Assembly (NCBI GenBank): GCA_958450325.1
Contig: OY288245.1
Location: 64,405,441-64,469,440, forward strand
Length of the DNA stretch: 64,000 bases
Direction of reading: 5' to 3'
From: Agrostemma githago
Taxonomy: Eukaryota; Streptophyta; Magnoliopsida; Caryophyllales; Caryophyllaceae
Shown here: piece by piece, positions 13,501 to 24,996 of the stretch
Position numbering within the stretch: position 1 is the stretch's first letter
Layout: each line of letters opens with the position of its first letter
Notes under the pieces: model-generated
What the model was told of the DNA's origin: nothing
Databases searched by the model: none
Seen by the model: only the letters and a program-made list of their open reading frames with translations
Made by a program: the position numbers and the translations under genes

Positions 13501-14625
13501 TAATTCGAAACATATTTTACACAGAAAAATCATGAACATACATCATACATCACAGAATCCATTTTACAGCATGTATTGTTAAGTGATAAATCAACAAATA
13601 GTTAACTTTAAACTTGGTGATCTAATGATTTAGTCCTAAACATGATGTTATATGTTAGTTAGAGTCTAAACACTATACTACGAGATTTGAGGGCGAAGAA
13701 AAGTTAGGTTACCTATTAGCAATTCTCCGGATCAACTATGAAATCAAATATACTAAGATCGAAACCCCCTTCCTCTTGCTCCTCTTCATGAATAAGTTAG
13801 AAGGACACACAAAGTAAGTTAGTAAATATAATAGGAATAAGACTTAAAAATAAAGAGTATAAGGTAAGGAAAAGAAAGAGTATGTGCTCTTGAGATATGG
13901 TTGTGTAAACACCTTAGAACTTAAAAGAACTTGTATGATTTTCTTTGGGTTTTAGATGGATCTTTGAAGAAGTGTTTAAGTGAGTGAATGGATGAGTAAA
14001 TGAAGAGAAAATGGCTGGTTATAAGCACACAAGTCGTGCATTAGATGGGGGAGCAAAGGGTGGACAAGAACTTGACAATTACCAAAAGTAGCTAAGCATA
14101 CTTTAAGAGGTACATACCCTATTTGGTGTTTTTGATTAGAAAAGCATATTTTGAGGCTTGGACTTCAAAGTGACGGACGGTATGGCATGCCTTAGGGTGA
14201 TTTTTTTGAGTTTATTTGATCACACCATGGTTAGGAAAGAAGTACGGAAATCGAATGTCGAGAAACGATTCGTCGGGTGACGATTTTCGTAGTAAAGGAG
14301 CTGTCCAGTACAATATTTTTATGATGACCTTATAAATTGTAATTTTGAATATCACCATTGTGTAGATCTTGGAAAATTAATAAAGTTAGGCTTTTGAAAC
14401 GCCTCAATCGGAGTCCGTATGAGAAAATAGGAACCGTTTTACGAAATCGCGCAGAATTTCGATAACGATAGAAATTTCAGTTTTGCAAACAATGAAGTGA
14501 AATAGAAAGGTTCCAAAGACACAAGAATTGAATATTACTATATAAAATATTTTGTCGAGACTCGATTTATTAATATTAATCGTTATTATAAATAACTAAA
14601 ATGGTCAAAAGCACGGGGTGTTACA
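10553..14625 (-). repeat. LTR of the LARD-like element (5' LTR, right copy)
   Basis: 4073-bp partner of 2285-6340 with the same TG...CA type ends. It carries the extra 19-bp segment near 12060 and matching small frames (11231-11482). Its right border abuts the target duplication ATCTA and the resumed LINE frame. Confidence 0.9.
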
Positions 14626-14966
14626 ATCTACTTAGAAATGAGATAATTAAGCAGAAAGTCAAAGTGACACTAACACCTTTAGAGGATAAGTTGAGGGACA
14701 ATAGGTTAAGATGGTTTCAGAATGTGAGATGAAGGTTGATTGATGCACCAATACGGAGTGGGGTCTAGGAAAACCTAAACACACGTTGATAAAAGTGATT
14801 TAGAAGGATATCAAGTTCCTTGGTATCGGAGAAGCAAGATATATATATGACGTTGGATAGGACGGTATGGAGGGAGAGGCCAGGATTCGGGTGACGGAGG
14901 ATATTTAAGACTATCCTTTTGCTCCTATTTATTATTAGGTCTTTTATTTTATTTCAAAAAAAAAAA
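14626..14966 (+). pseudogene. LINE reverse transcriptase fragment, 3' part with A-rich tail
   Basis: The frame continues from 2284: LRNEIIKQKVKV, then LRDNRLRWF near 14700-14720, then DAPIRSG, and further on TLDRTVWRERP near 14850, all in the order usual for this plant LINE-type protein. Stops interrupt it. An A-run at about 14956-14966 may be the remains of the LINE poly-A tail. Together with 2035-2284 it shows the LTR element landed in an already dead LINE. Confidence 0.6.
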
Positions 14967-15424
14967 TCATATTTTCTTAACTTGGGATTTGAAAGCTTTT
15001 AAAATATAATATTAATGATTTCAACTTAATTTTACTCTAAAAACTGTATTTTTTTTTTATTATTATTCTTTTTCATTATTCGCCGTGCTTTATTTTATTT
15101 GTTTTTTTATAGATAACGACTTGACGATCTTATATATTGATTCATGTTAATCGATCACAAATCTTTTTGGGACTAAGACTTGATGTTGTTGTTGTATTTA
15201 GAAAATACTTTGTGTGGCTAGGTTTGGTATCTATTAAAAGGTTAAGTGACGGTGAGTTACTGAGTTCTTTGTTAATAACAGGAGTTATTCTTTAATAATT
15301 ACTCTGTAGATTAAATATTTTGCATTGAAAATTTTAAACAAGTGTTTAACACGTGTATGGAACATGTTATATTTTGTACAGGTTCTCATTACAGTACACA
15401 CAAGAATTAGTGTTATTTATAAAA

Positions 15425-15455
15425 CTAGTTTTTACCCGTGCAAAATTGCACGGAT
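15425..15455 (-). mobile_element. Helitron 3' end on the minus strand
   Basis: Read on the minus strand, a CCGTGCA...TGCACGG hairpin is followed by TAAAAA and CTAG ending at 15425, then a T. This is the same signature as at 224 and 36993 but reversed. The body would extend to the right. I could not find a convincing 5' TC end in that orientation, so only the terminus is annotated. Confidence 0.55.
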
Positions 15456-15628
15456 GTATTAAAAATGTGATTATATATTTAAAGATATATTAGAAAGAAT
15501 ATCAAAATTAATAGTTATAAGTATATAATTTTCATATCTATATAATAAAAATGGTTATATCATGTTCAAATGATGTAACATTATGGATATACGAAAACTA
15601 TATTCCTTGATCATATATATACGATATA
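15456..15628. other. AT-rich DNA, probably Helitron body
   Basis: No coding or RNA signal. It lies just inside the minus-strand Helitron end. Confidence 0.35.
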
Positions 15629-15970
15629 CTCCCTCCGGGTATCTATGATTGACACGTTGGATTTTTGGGTGAAAATTATGAAGGGAGTATCCGAGTATAT
15701 TATATTAATAAAAGTGATTGGTGGATTGAAAAAGTAAGAGAGATGAATTTTATATTAATTAAATGAGAAAAAAGTAGATTGAAAAAGTAGGAAAGATGAA
15801 TATTATAGTATTAATCAATGATGGATAATTGGTGTAATATAAGAAAATCGGATAAGATGGTAATGTTGGATTGTTGGGCGAAAAAAACATTCCTTAAATG
15901 GAAAGAGAGAAAAATATCAAACTTAGTCCAAAAAAGAATATGGGTAAATGATAGGAACTCAGAGGGGTAG
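15629..15970. mobile_element. Stowaway-like MITE (342 bp)
   Basis: The left end CTCCCTCCGGGTATCTATG and the inverted right end (aatgataggaactcagaggg, read in reverse) form imperfect terminal inverted repeats. TA dinucleotides border both ends (15627-15628 and 15971-15972). An internal segment beginning ttggattttTggg recurs in altered form near 15868, so it may be composite. It is non-coding and was presumably moved by a Tc1/mariner transposase. Confidence 0.55.
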
Positions 15971-15972
15971 TA

Positions 15973-16535
15973 TTTATTTAACTTCCTTTCATCTAAAGAG
16001 ACGCTTGTTTATAGATTAATAAATAATTTTGCGGTTTCTCGTATCTGTAAATTTAATAATGAGTAGTAATATTTTCAACGGTAGAACAAATGTTGTTAAT
16101 GGATATAAAATTATTCTATTCTGTCTTATGTATTATATTTTTGAAATGAACTTTTACTGGTAAATTATTCAATAATTAGGTTATTATCGCGTGTAACATA
16201 ATACTGTAATTGAGATTTGGTATTTGAGTTAGTGATGTTTTTAGTGGCATTGAAAGTGTACTTTCCAGCTGCCTACATAACGATACATGAAAATTGTATT
16301 TGAAGACATTAATAAATAATCGTTGATAAAAAGGGTCATGTATATATTTAGGTTTACTTTATATTATTTCCAAATACAAATTATCCTAGTACAAAATTTG
16401 TAATACCAATTTTATTTGACTACATTTTATTTTAAGTAAAACATGATCCATAGTTTCTAATTGATCTATTAATTGTTTTAAAAGTCGATAGGTTAATTAT
16501 ATATTTATGATAGTATTAGTTTCTACTGTTTTTAA
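15973..16535. other. intergenic, AT-rich, no gene seen
   Basis: No reading frame, RNA gene or repeat boundary could be supported. Confidence 0.4.
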
Positions 16536-16537
16536 TA

Positions 16538-16634
16538 CTCCCTCCGTTTCTATATGTTCGTTCACTTTGTTTAATACTCGTATATGTGAGGAGTATTATA
16601 TTGAAAATGGACGAACATATAAATACGGAGGAAG
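16538..16634. mobile_element. Stowaway MITE (97 bp)
   Basis: Terminal inverted repeats CTCCCTCCGTTTCTATATG and its complement (catataaatacggaggaag) are nearly perfect over about 24 bases, and both ends abut a TA target duplication (16536-16537 and 16635-16636). Length and ends are typical of Stowaway elements. Confidence 0.85.
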
Positions 16635-16636
16635 TA

Positions 16637-17498
16637 CTTTTTATTACTTTGTGAAAATGCTGACTAAATTTAACTGATAGGTAATGTCTTACCAGAACTT
16701 TTGAAAAGAAATGTAATTGATTTGAAATACACAATGTTTTCCCGAAAAATCATCTGAAAGTCACTAATAAATTATACATGTTATTTAAATAGTTTTTTTT
16801 AGATATATGTTCAACTAAAATGCTTATTTGAAATATTTCGGATTTCTTTTATATTATGAGCAACTTTTAATTGGGTGTATTTGACCCATTTTAATCTTAA
16901 GTTGAAACACCTATTTTAGGAAAATAGAGTTACTGACATGATTTTCTAAGCATTGCCAACTATGACGAACATAGTTTTTCGTAATCACAATTAAATAATA
17001 ATTGTGTACAAAGTGGCCGATTTACAAATATTTAAATAAAATTAGTTTATTATTGATGACATTTTATCTACATCTTAATATAAATGAATACTCCAAATAT
17101 AACTTAAGGAGTTGTAAAAAAAATGATTTTAAAATTCTAATAATAATTACGTACTCTTATACAAAATAGAAAAAAGTATACACTAATAGAAAATAATGAG
17201 TAATCAATAAACAACTACGGAGTAATTTTTTTTCTTTTTTTCGTCAAGTATTAAAAGAGCGTTAAATGAATATTTAACCTTAGCCCGACCTAAACGGTTT
17301 GTACATACTCGTCTCATATAAATGAATGTTTTGTAAACTCAAAAGTCGAAAGCCAAAATCCAACAAATTCTCTTATTTATTTATTTATTTTTGTACGAAA
17401 TAATAACATTCTATCTTTATTCACCAATATGCAGATTAAAATATAGGGGAGATCTAACAAAAATCAAAACTCAACAATATATGTCAAATTGCATCTAG
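16637..17498. other. intergenic, AT-rich, no gene seen
   Basis: AT-rich sequence with runs such as an ATTT repeat near 17376-17390. The small minus-strand frame overlapping the MITE above is not protein-like. Confidence 0.4.
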
Positions 17499-17506
17499 AT
17501 GGCCAT

Positions 17507-17976
17507 CAGGGCCGTCAAATGATATTTGGTGGCCCTGTGCCAAATTTTTTTTGGAGGCCCCCTTAAAACCTTATCGGATACCGTCTGCTATATTTGTAAG
17601 GTTATTTCGAAAAATTATACTCCAACTCCATACTATAAGTCTATAATAGATCCCCGATTTGAAAATTTCTTAAATATTCATTTTGTATTTTATTTAAATA
17701 AAATAGTTTTTATTGATCGTAAATCTCATTCTTATAAAAGAAAACTAAATAGCAAGGATGAAAAAATCAATAACGGTTGACATGAGGATTCGAACCCCTA
17801 TCCTCAAACCATAATAAGCCCTTATCTCAAGCCTACTACCACTACAGCACTAGTATCAATACTAATCCAATTCATGGTCATATACATAATAAAATACTGT
17901 TCATAGCTAATGAGGCCCTCTCCCAACTTGGGCCCCGGTTCCAAGCACCGGGCCAACTTGCTGTTTGACGGGCCTG
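17507..17976. mobile_element. non-autonomous hAT element (470 bp)
   Basis: The ends CAGGGCCGTCAAA and TTTGACGGGCCTG are terminal inverted repeats with one mismatch. They are bordered by the perfect 8-bp target duplication ATGGCCAT at 17499-17506 and 17977-17984. An 8-bp duplication with C-A-G-G-G ends is diagnostic of the hAT superfamily. A frame at 17526-17780 has no transposase motif. Subterminal GGCCC-rich segments at both sides are usual for hAT elements. Confidence 0.85.
17775..17856 (-). other. tRNA-like segment with A-box and B-box motifs inside the hAT element
   Basis: The minus strand reads gtgctgtagtggtagtagg near 17838-17856, which resembles an A box and D arm. About 40 bases later comes GGGGTTCGAATCCTC near 17793-17807, which contains a perfect B box and can form a T-arm-like stem. 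I see no good acceptor stem and no cloverleaf, so it is not a tRNA gene. It may be a SINE-like or tRNA-derived insert, or chance similarity in this hAT family. Confidence 0.4.
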
Positions 17977-17984
17977 ATGGCCAT

Positions 17985-18870
17985 TAAGGTTGACCACTTA
18001 CCATTTTAAAGGCCGGATACAAATACATCAATTTGAATGTTTACGAAAATAAATATATAATAATACTTCGTACATTAGAAATTGCACGGATGAATAAACT
18101 TGTTATGTGTAAACTATAAATAAATTAATTTATATTTGAGTAAAAATACAATAATAACTATGGAGTATTTCTTACCATATATATTAAGGTCGTACAATAA
18201 GTAAACTAAAATAAAAAACATATGATTACACCATTTAGAGAGTTTTTTTTTTTTTTTTTTTTTTAAGAATGTAGTACTTTATTATAGTGTATATTTAAGA
18301 ACTACATGTCAACCTAATTTATTTGTTCCTAACATAAATACATAATACTATTAGTTCCTCATAGGACTCAAAATACATGAATAGTCAACTCCTAAGAGTT
18401 ACGAAAAAAATCCGTTTAACTTTGTAATGTGATATTTCTGCAAATTGCACTATATATTAATCGTAAGAGGTTACTGGCCATGACCTTTCGATCGTAAGAC
18501 ACCACAACCGCCATGATGCCTCCTATCACTACTACAACTCCCTCCTATCATTGTGGCCTTACCAACGATATCTCATGTTCAAGTCTCATAAACACGATAA
18601 TTCATTGAACCACTGAGAGACAAAGTTATGATATGTGAATTTATTAACTGAACAAAAATAACTAAAACGCATTTAATTGATTCGAATATGTATGAATTCA
18701 ACATCCGAAAATTACTCAGGAAAAAAATATGAATTCAACAAAAGATACTCCCTTCATTCAAGTCCAAACTATCTAAATTCTTTTTTCGGATATTCAAGTC
18801 CAAACTACCCGTGTTCTGTTATGATACAAAATTAGAAGTAAAATAATGGTGAATTTGCTAGAATATCTTA
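17985..18870. other. intergenic; T-run and MITE remnants
   Basis: Contains a run of about 23 T near 18241-18264. A possible MITE half starts with ACTCCCTTCATTCAAGTCC near 18749, with no matching right end found. No gene is evident. Confidence 0.4.
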
Positions 18871-18872
18871 TA

Positions 18873-19101
18873 CTCCCTCAGTTTATTAATGTTCATCCAA
18901 TTTTCTATTTTGGTACATTTATTTTTGTTTATCTTATTTGTATTCTTTCCATATTAGTTTCTCTCATCTTCATTTTTTTTAAATATTTTTTAATATGACC
19001 CACTTGTATCAACTTTTCTTCCATTTTCATTTTTAATACAGATTTGTTTTTTAAGAAATGTGCATAAAGCATCTGTTACTAAGATTAATAAAGGGAGGGA
19101 G
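18873..19101. mobile_element. Stowaway-like MITE (229 bp)
   Basis: The left end CTCCCTCAGTTTATTAATG and the right end (attaataaagggagggag) are inverted repeats with little divergence. Both are bordered by TA (18871-18872 and 19102-19103). The interior is AT-rich and non-coding. Confidence 0.75.
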
Positions 19102-19103
19102 TA

Positions 19104-20700
19104 TAAGTTTTTTTTCTTGGGTGATATTGTTTGAATGAGCCCTAGGATATAAGCAAATACCAATAAGGCAATAAGAGGTCATATTTACGTAGCTTTACAA
19201 AATTATAAACATACTTTGAGACATTATATGCTACATGACTACATCGAATCCTACTCCATTGCAAAATTATCGAGCATACCGTTCTAAACCAACGAACAAC
19301 GATACTCGAAAGCTCTCTAGCCTCAACCAATATTATTTGAGCAAAAGACCATTCCATTATTATTCAACACTACACCAAGTAATGTCTAAAAACCACATTA
19401 TAAGTATATATGAACTATACCCGAACTAAGAAAAGACTTACTACTTGATAGAAAATCTGCTAAAACTTCGTTATAATGAGATTTATTAAAAATTAGAGTC
19501 GAACCTTATTTCATAAGTACGTACTTACTAACAAAATAATCACGTGAAAGACTATTTTACCCTCGCGTAAATGAAATGGAAAGAAAGTGAAGAAAAGGAT
19601 GTAACGTCATTTGCAAATTCAAATAAAACAATCAACCAAAACAAATCAATCAAAAGAGCATGACGTGCTTTGAGGCAGGCAGATCGCCGGAGAGGAGGAA
19701 GTACGGTGACCTGCTGGTGTGTGTCATCCATGGCGGAGCATTGACAGAGGGGAATACAATTCACGACAGTCGGAATCTGAGCACGAACTGTTGCTTGATG
19801 GGCGCACAGTGGTTGCTAGATTGACCCGTGGTGGTTGTCGGAGCTGGGGGTGGCGAACAGGTAATGCGTTGTACTTGTCCCTCATGGTGGTTCATGGTTA
19901 TTGTTCGCCTGAGAATGACGGAGGTTGTCATGGTGGTATGGAAGTGATGATTAATTGGAGCTGATTTCAAGTTGCTGTAATCTAGGTAAGGAGAATGGGA
20001 GATGCATATTGAGTCAACGTCGGATTTGACTTGAGTTCCGCTATCTTGACCCGTCTTTCTTGTATCGGTTCTTCTCGAGTTGATACCTATAAAGACAAAC
20101 ATCGATGCGCAATATTGAAATCTTGGGAAATATACTCAAATGATACTAATTAAGTTAGACTTGACTAATAAGCTAAATTAACACAAAACAACTACAGAGT
20201 AAATAGCAAATCGATTTACTATAAAATAGACTAAATAAAAGTAGGAATGTGGGACAAAGATCAATAAAATAAGGACTTATCAGTGAGAACTTTTTTTTTT
20301 GGTAGAATGTCACATTACCTATAAAAAATTATACTCCGTAGGAAGTATTATCTAAATTAAAGAAACAAATTAGGGAAATCAAATATTGAATAAATGCATT
20401 GTTCGATCCATGTTGACCCACTATTTCTTACCGACAATAAATTTGAGATAGACAAAGTAAGAAAAGGGGACAATAAAATCGAGACAGAGGGAGTAAATTC
20501 TTGAGCGCACTTACATGTTGCCCGAGACATAAGAAGTACTTGTGCATCATTTACATAAAGATGTGAAACATCGCCTATACAATTCATTCAATTCTTTCCA
20601 TATCAATATCAATATGTTGAAATTTTTTTTCTCCCTAATTGATTGTCTTAATCTAGTGCGTAAGACAAAGGTAGGACAACATATTCTATTCCCCGATATT
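19104..20700. other. intergenic; no supported gene
   Basis: The 19560-20100 part is less AT-rich than its surroundings, and two frames overlap there (minus 19761-20102, plus 19719-19964). I recognise no domain or intron signal that joins them. A CTCCC/GGGAG MITE remnant lies near 20400-20492. This could contain an unrecognised exon or the leader of a lost gene, but nothing positive supports it. Confidence 0.3.
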
Positions 20701-20703
20701 GTT

Positions 20704-20871
20704 AGGCGGTGTCATGCTTGAGGTGATCCCACGACTTCGAACCAATTCGAAGTACTCACGTGAAACAACAAACATTGCAGTAGCAACACCAATTGTGAAA
20801 ACCCATCCTCCAGCCAAAACAATGTCGCCAACTGAAACGCCAATGAGAAGTCCAGAGATACTCCGTAACTC
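20704..20871 (-). pseudogene. fragment resembling plastid phosphatidate cytidylyltransferase (CDS4/CDS5-like)
   Basis: Minus-strand translation reads GVSVGDIVLAGGWVF, TIGVATAMFVVSREYFELV, then RSRGITSSMTPP. This resembles the start of the conserved membrane domain in plant CDP-diacylglycerol synthases of the chloroplast type. They make CDP-diacylglycerol from phosphatidic acid and CTP for phosphatidylglycerol synthesis. The frame has a TGA about 10 codons upstream and diverges after the TPP motif into a stop, and no splice site continues it. I therefore read it as a gene fragment or captured exon. A real exon with unusual borders is possible. The assignment is from memory of the motif, not a search. 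Confidence 0.5.
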
Positions 20872-20911
20872 TTTTTTTCAATTGACTTCCTTTATCTTGA
20901 CCTTCTAAGTG

Positions 20912-21545
20912 TTTGTACTCTTAATAAACACATCATAATTTTAGTTGTTTGGCAAAAAAGTCAAACTGCTAAACTTCTCTCACTGAATCTAACGACCCAC
21001 ATTTATGTTCTTGAAAAAATCCTCTTCAAATACACATACAAAGAATTTCATCAAATAAAATACGGAGTAATAAGAAGCAATTAAGCAAATGGTGTCAATC
21101 TAATTAAATTTGGTTTACGCTATCAAATTCATGCAACAACATTCACCGCATGTTTTCTCATACCTACAATAAAATAAAACTAAAACCTCACAATAACAAT
21201 AGATTTCTGACAATTAAAAAAAAATTAAAAAGAAAAAAAACTCACCAAGAAAAACCCACGTATGCTCATCGATCTTCCATCACGAATTCACGATGAGCTC
21301 ATCAACCTAGTAAAAGCCACCATAGATTCGTCATCTCCGATATGCTGCATCAACTGACCCATATAATTTCAGTCGAAATTTTAATTTTCACTTCCAAAAA
21401 ATGTTAAAAGCAAAAACCTGTAGGTAAAATTGTCAATCTCACCGTTATGAAACTGAACCATTATTTAACAACTCATCATAAATGATTGATTCAAACCAAT
21501 ATTTAACATATCTATGAACTCGTGAGCTCAAGTAACCTCCATTGT
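20912..21545. other. intergenic, no gene seen
   Basis: AT-rich, with an A-run near 21212-21241. No coding signal continuous with the cytidylyltransferase-like fragment was found upstream of it on the minus strand. Confidence 0.4.
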
Positions 21546-21738
21546 TGTAAGCTTGAGCTTAGCTTGAAGAAGGAGTAAATAAAAGATATTTTCTTATTAT
21601 TGTGTAAAAGTTGTTACAGTAAATGATGTGTGTATGTACGTATATATACACTATCTTCTATCTACTCTACCATTCTGTTATATCAGAATTGTATTGTTAT
21701 ACATATGTGTGTATGAGTAAGCTTGAGTGATATATCGT
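21546..21738 (-). repeat. putative copia 3' LTR (about 193 bp)
   Basis: It lies directly beyond the polypurine tract (CTTGAGGGGGG on the minus strand, about 21739-21752). Its far end on the minus strand reads ...CAAGCTTACA, a plausible LTR terminus, and a TATATATA-type box lies near 21640. The near end does not begin with TG, so it is mutated or my border is off by a few bases. The 5' partner is absent. Confidence 0.5.
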
Positions 21739-21756
21739 TCCCCCCTCAAGCTGAAC

Positions 21757-24700
21757 TTGGTGCAGTGAAGTGCTTCATCCCAATTAGTTCTGCAAGAAAA
21801 TGATGATGCTGATTACCCAAAGCCTTGGTCATGAGGTTTGCAAGCTGCATTTCTGAACTCACACGCTGAGTAGCATGACCCCTTATTGGACCATATTCCT
21901 GACATAATGACAGTCAACCTCCAATTGCTTTGTTCTCTCGTGGAATACTGGATTCTGTGCCAAGTGTTGAGCCGCTTTGTTATCACAAAACAGAGTAATT
22001 GGCCTAGGTACAATAACACCTAAATCTGCCAGTAAACGCTCCATCCAAACAATTTCACTAGCAGTATAGACATACACCTATATTCTGCTTCAGTAGAGCT
22101 CTTGCTCACCGTCTTTTGCTTCTTTGTTTTCCAAGAGATCAAAGAAGCACCCAAAAAAACACAATACCCACTCAAGGATCGACGACTAAACATACACTTT
22201 GCATAGTCTGCATCACTATATCCCTTCAGAGTCAGACCATTGTTTGCTGGGTAGAACAGTCCAGCATTAACTGAGTGTTTTAGGTATCTAACAACATGAA
22301 CCGCTGCTAGAAGATGAGGCTTCCTAGGCTGTGTAACAAACTGACTCAGATGTTGGACTACATACGAAACATCTGGCCTACTGAGATTCAAGTACAGCAA
22401 CCGACCCACAAGTTTCCTGTATGACTCAGGATCAGGAAGTAAATCTCCCTCATCTGTACTTAAGTGCAAGCTTTAAGGGAGAGGGACAAATGTTTCAGCA
22501 CATTCTTCCATCCCCATATCTTTCACAATATCCAAAACATACTTCCTTTGATTAATGAGGATGCCTGACTCATTTCTAGCAATTTCTAGGCCTAAGAAAT
22601 ACCTCATTTGGCCCAAGTCTTTAATAGTAAAAGTATGATGCAAACCATCTTTTACATGCTGTATCTCAGTCATATAAGACCCTGTAACTCTGTAAGTAGA
22701 ACATCATCTACATATACCAATGCAACCAGAAATTTATCTGTGTTTGGATCTCCCTTAGTGATCAGGGAGTAATCTTGTTTTGACTGTATAAAACCAAAAC
22801 CAACGAGATATTTGGTCAATTCAATTTTCCATTGCCTTGAAGCTTGTTTCAAGCCATAGATTGACCTTTTTAACCTGCAAACTTGATCAGAATGAGAAAG
22901 GAAATAACCTTGTGGAGGTGTCATATATACTTCCTCATCAAGAAAGTCATGTAGAAAGGCATTATTAATGTCTACTTGATGTAGGATCCAACCTTTGGCT
23001 GATGCTAATGCAATCAGTGCCCTAACAGTAGCAAGCTTTGCAACAGGTGAAAAAGTATGCTTATAGTCTTTATCCTTGACCTGGTTGTACCCTTTGGCAA
23101 CCAATCTAGCCTTATATCTCTCTACTGATCCATCAGGCCTGTGCTTAATCTTATATACCCACTTAGATTCTATAGCCTTTTTCCCTTTAGGCAACTTGGT
23201 CATATCCCAAGTCTGATTGGCCTCCAAAGCAACCAACTCCTTTTGCATGGCTTCTATCCACTTTGGATCTGTAGAAGCTTGACTATAGAAATATGGCTCA
23301 TGTGCAGTAAGCACATGATTGAGAGAAGCTAGATAATCGGGATCAAATACATGTAAGTGCTGTAATATTTCAGAACTAAGCACAGTATGCTTATCAGTTT
23401 TACTTGTGGGACAATGATAATCAGTTAACCTCACTGAAGGAGTCCTAAGTCTAGAGGATCTCTTGACCTCTACCTCAGGTGCATTTCGAGGATTATCATT
23501 CCCAGATGCAGTAATAGGAACAATATAAGAAATAACTTCCTCCGTTATTTGTTCATTACTTCTCTCATTGTTTTCATGTTCTGAAACAGCAGAGGTTTCA
23601 GATTCAAGGGACCCATTAAGATCATTCATTATTGTTTCTGAATTATCAGAGTTGTAATGTGTATCATTACCAGGTAGACCTTGTGGCATATATGGAACAT
23701 CAGCTGGATTAACCAACATGTCCAAATGCCTGATATCAGCATTGTTATCATGTAAAGGAGAATGAATCTTGTAGGGAAATATGTCTTCCTTAAAGATTAC
23801 ATCTCTACTTGTAAAGACAATATGCTTATCTAAATCATATAACTTTTACCCCTTTTATGTTAGTGGATATCCCAAAAAAACACATCTTCTAGCCCTATAT
23901 CCTAGTTTATTTCTATATTTTGCATAAACAGTGGCATAACAAAGAGTTCCAAATATCCTAAGCTCACCATAATCTGGCAACTTGTTATATAAAACTTCGT
24001 ATGGAGATTTCCAAGACAATAAAGCCATAGGCATTCTATATATCAAATAAGTAGCTGTGAGTAAACACTCACCCCAGAATTTTATAGGCAAATTTGATTG
24101 AATCCTTAAAGCTCTAGCAGTTTCTAAGAGATGCCTATGCTTTCTCTCTACACGGCCATTCTGCTTAGGTACTCCTGCTATACTAGTTTGATGTACAATC
24201 CCCTTTTCAAGAAACAAAGCAGAACAAGGCCCTTGAATAAACTCAGTTCCATTATCTGATCTAACAATCTTTAGCAGACAACCAAACTGAGTATGCACAT
24301 AGCTAATAAAGCTCTTAATGAGTGCAGGCACTTGCATTTTTGTTTGAATTAAGTACACCCAAGTGGCCCTAGAATGATCATCTACAATAGTGAGGAAAGA
24401 CTTCGCACCGTCCATAGTTGGTGCTTTATATGGTCCCTAGACATCCATATGAACCAAATCAAAACATTGCAAGGCATGAGAAGTACTTTTATTGAAAGGT
24501 AAAGCATGATGTTTAGACAAAATACAAGTCTCACGTTCTAAACTCTTGTTCAAACCATGTGGGAAATCAGTAATGTGTTTTAACTTGTCTATAGAAGGAT
24601 GCCCCAAACGACTATGAAGCAACTTAACACTAGCAGTAGCCTTACAATTATTTGATAAACCAACAGAAGTAGTATTAGCAACATGACAATCTGGGTCCTA

Positions 24701-24993
24701 TATTACTTTGTATAAACCATCCTGTCTTCATCCTTTAGTCAAAATAATCCTACTTGAACTGTCCTGAAAGAAACAATCAGTAGCAGAAAACCAGACTCTC
24801 ATGTTAGCATGTTGTAACAGTGCTCCTACAGACAACAAGTTCTTCTTGAAACCAGAAATGTAAAAAACATTATGCAAAGTAATATTTTTTGTGAGGTGCA
24901 TTTTCCCTATTTAATCAACAGATTTAACACTACCATCAGGAAGAGAGACAACAATAGGTCTCTGCCAATCACACAAATCATGTAGTAGACTTG
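21757..24993 (-). pseudogene. copia pol polyprotein remnant (protease end, integrase, RT, RNase H)
   Basis: Domains in order on the minus strand: protease tail (VVSLPDG, near 24945); GAG-pre-integrase (HSRLGHPSIDKL, 24437-24622); integrase core (IVDDHSRATWVY, SDNGTEF and GVPKQNGRVERKHR with catalytic D, D and E, 23855-24415); reverse transcriptase (WIEAMQKEL, KARLVAKGYNQ, VYVDDVLL, 22670-23300); RNase H (SKSSTEAEY near 22090; FCDNKAAQ near 21990). Lesions: a TAG before integrase (about 24437), two stops near 23845-23857, a break after YVDD near 22680, a TAA near 22473, and a frame change near 22077. It cannot make protein. Confidence 0.85.
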
Positions 24994-24996
24994 AAC

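Larger units (their letters stand above)
2285..14625 (-). mobile_element. LARD-like non-autonomous Ty3/gypsy-type LTR element, 12.3 kb
   Basis: Two direct repeats of about 4.06 kb begin TGTAACAACCCGG and end GGGTGTTACA on the plus strand. They flank a 4.2-kb interior with no long reading frame. The 5-bp sequence ATCTA borders both ends (2280-2284 and 14626-14630) as a target-site duplication. A polypurine tract adjoining the left LTR on the minus strand sets the orientation: the 5' LTR is on the right and the 3' LTR on the left. LTRs of 4 kb with a short non-coding interior fit the LARD class, which depends on proteins from other elements. The LTRs differ by roughly forty substitutions by eye (about 1%), so insertion was fairly recent. 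The expected primer binding site is missing; see the duplicated flank at 10533-10552. Confidence 0.85.
21546..24996 (-). mobile_element. Ty1/copia element, 5'-truncated and decayed
   Basis: Read from right to left it shows the end of protease, a GAG-pre-integrase domain, integrase, reverse transcriptase, RNase H, a polypurine tract and a short 3' LTR. This is the copia order, with integrase before reverse transcriptase. The 5' LTR, primer site and gag are missing. The homology stops inside the protease region near 24996, where it meets CACTA transposase sequence with no sign of a clean insertion. With only one LTR, no target duplication can be tested. Confidence 0.85.

Noticed and set aside
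15534..15560. TCTATATAATAAAAATGG resembling a Helitron 5' end on the plus strand
   Set aside because: The nearby Helitron 3' end (15425) is on the minus strand, and no plus-strand 3' end follows, so it does not pair.
17775..17856. A true tRNA gene
   Set aside because: No acceptor stem or anticodon arm can be folded by eye; only promoter-like boxes are present.
18060..18100. attgcacggatgaataaac resembling part of a Helitron hairpin
   Set aside because: Only one arm is present and no CTAG follows at the right distance.
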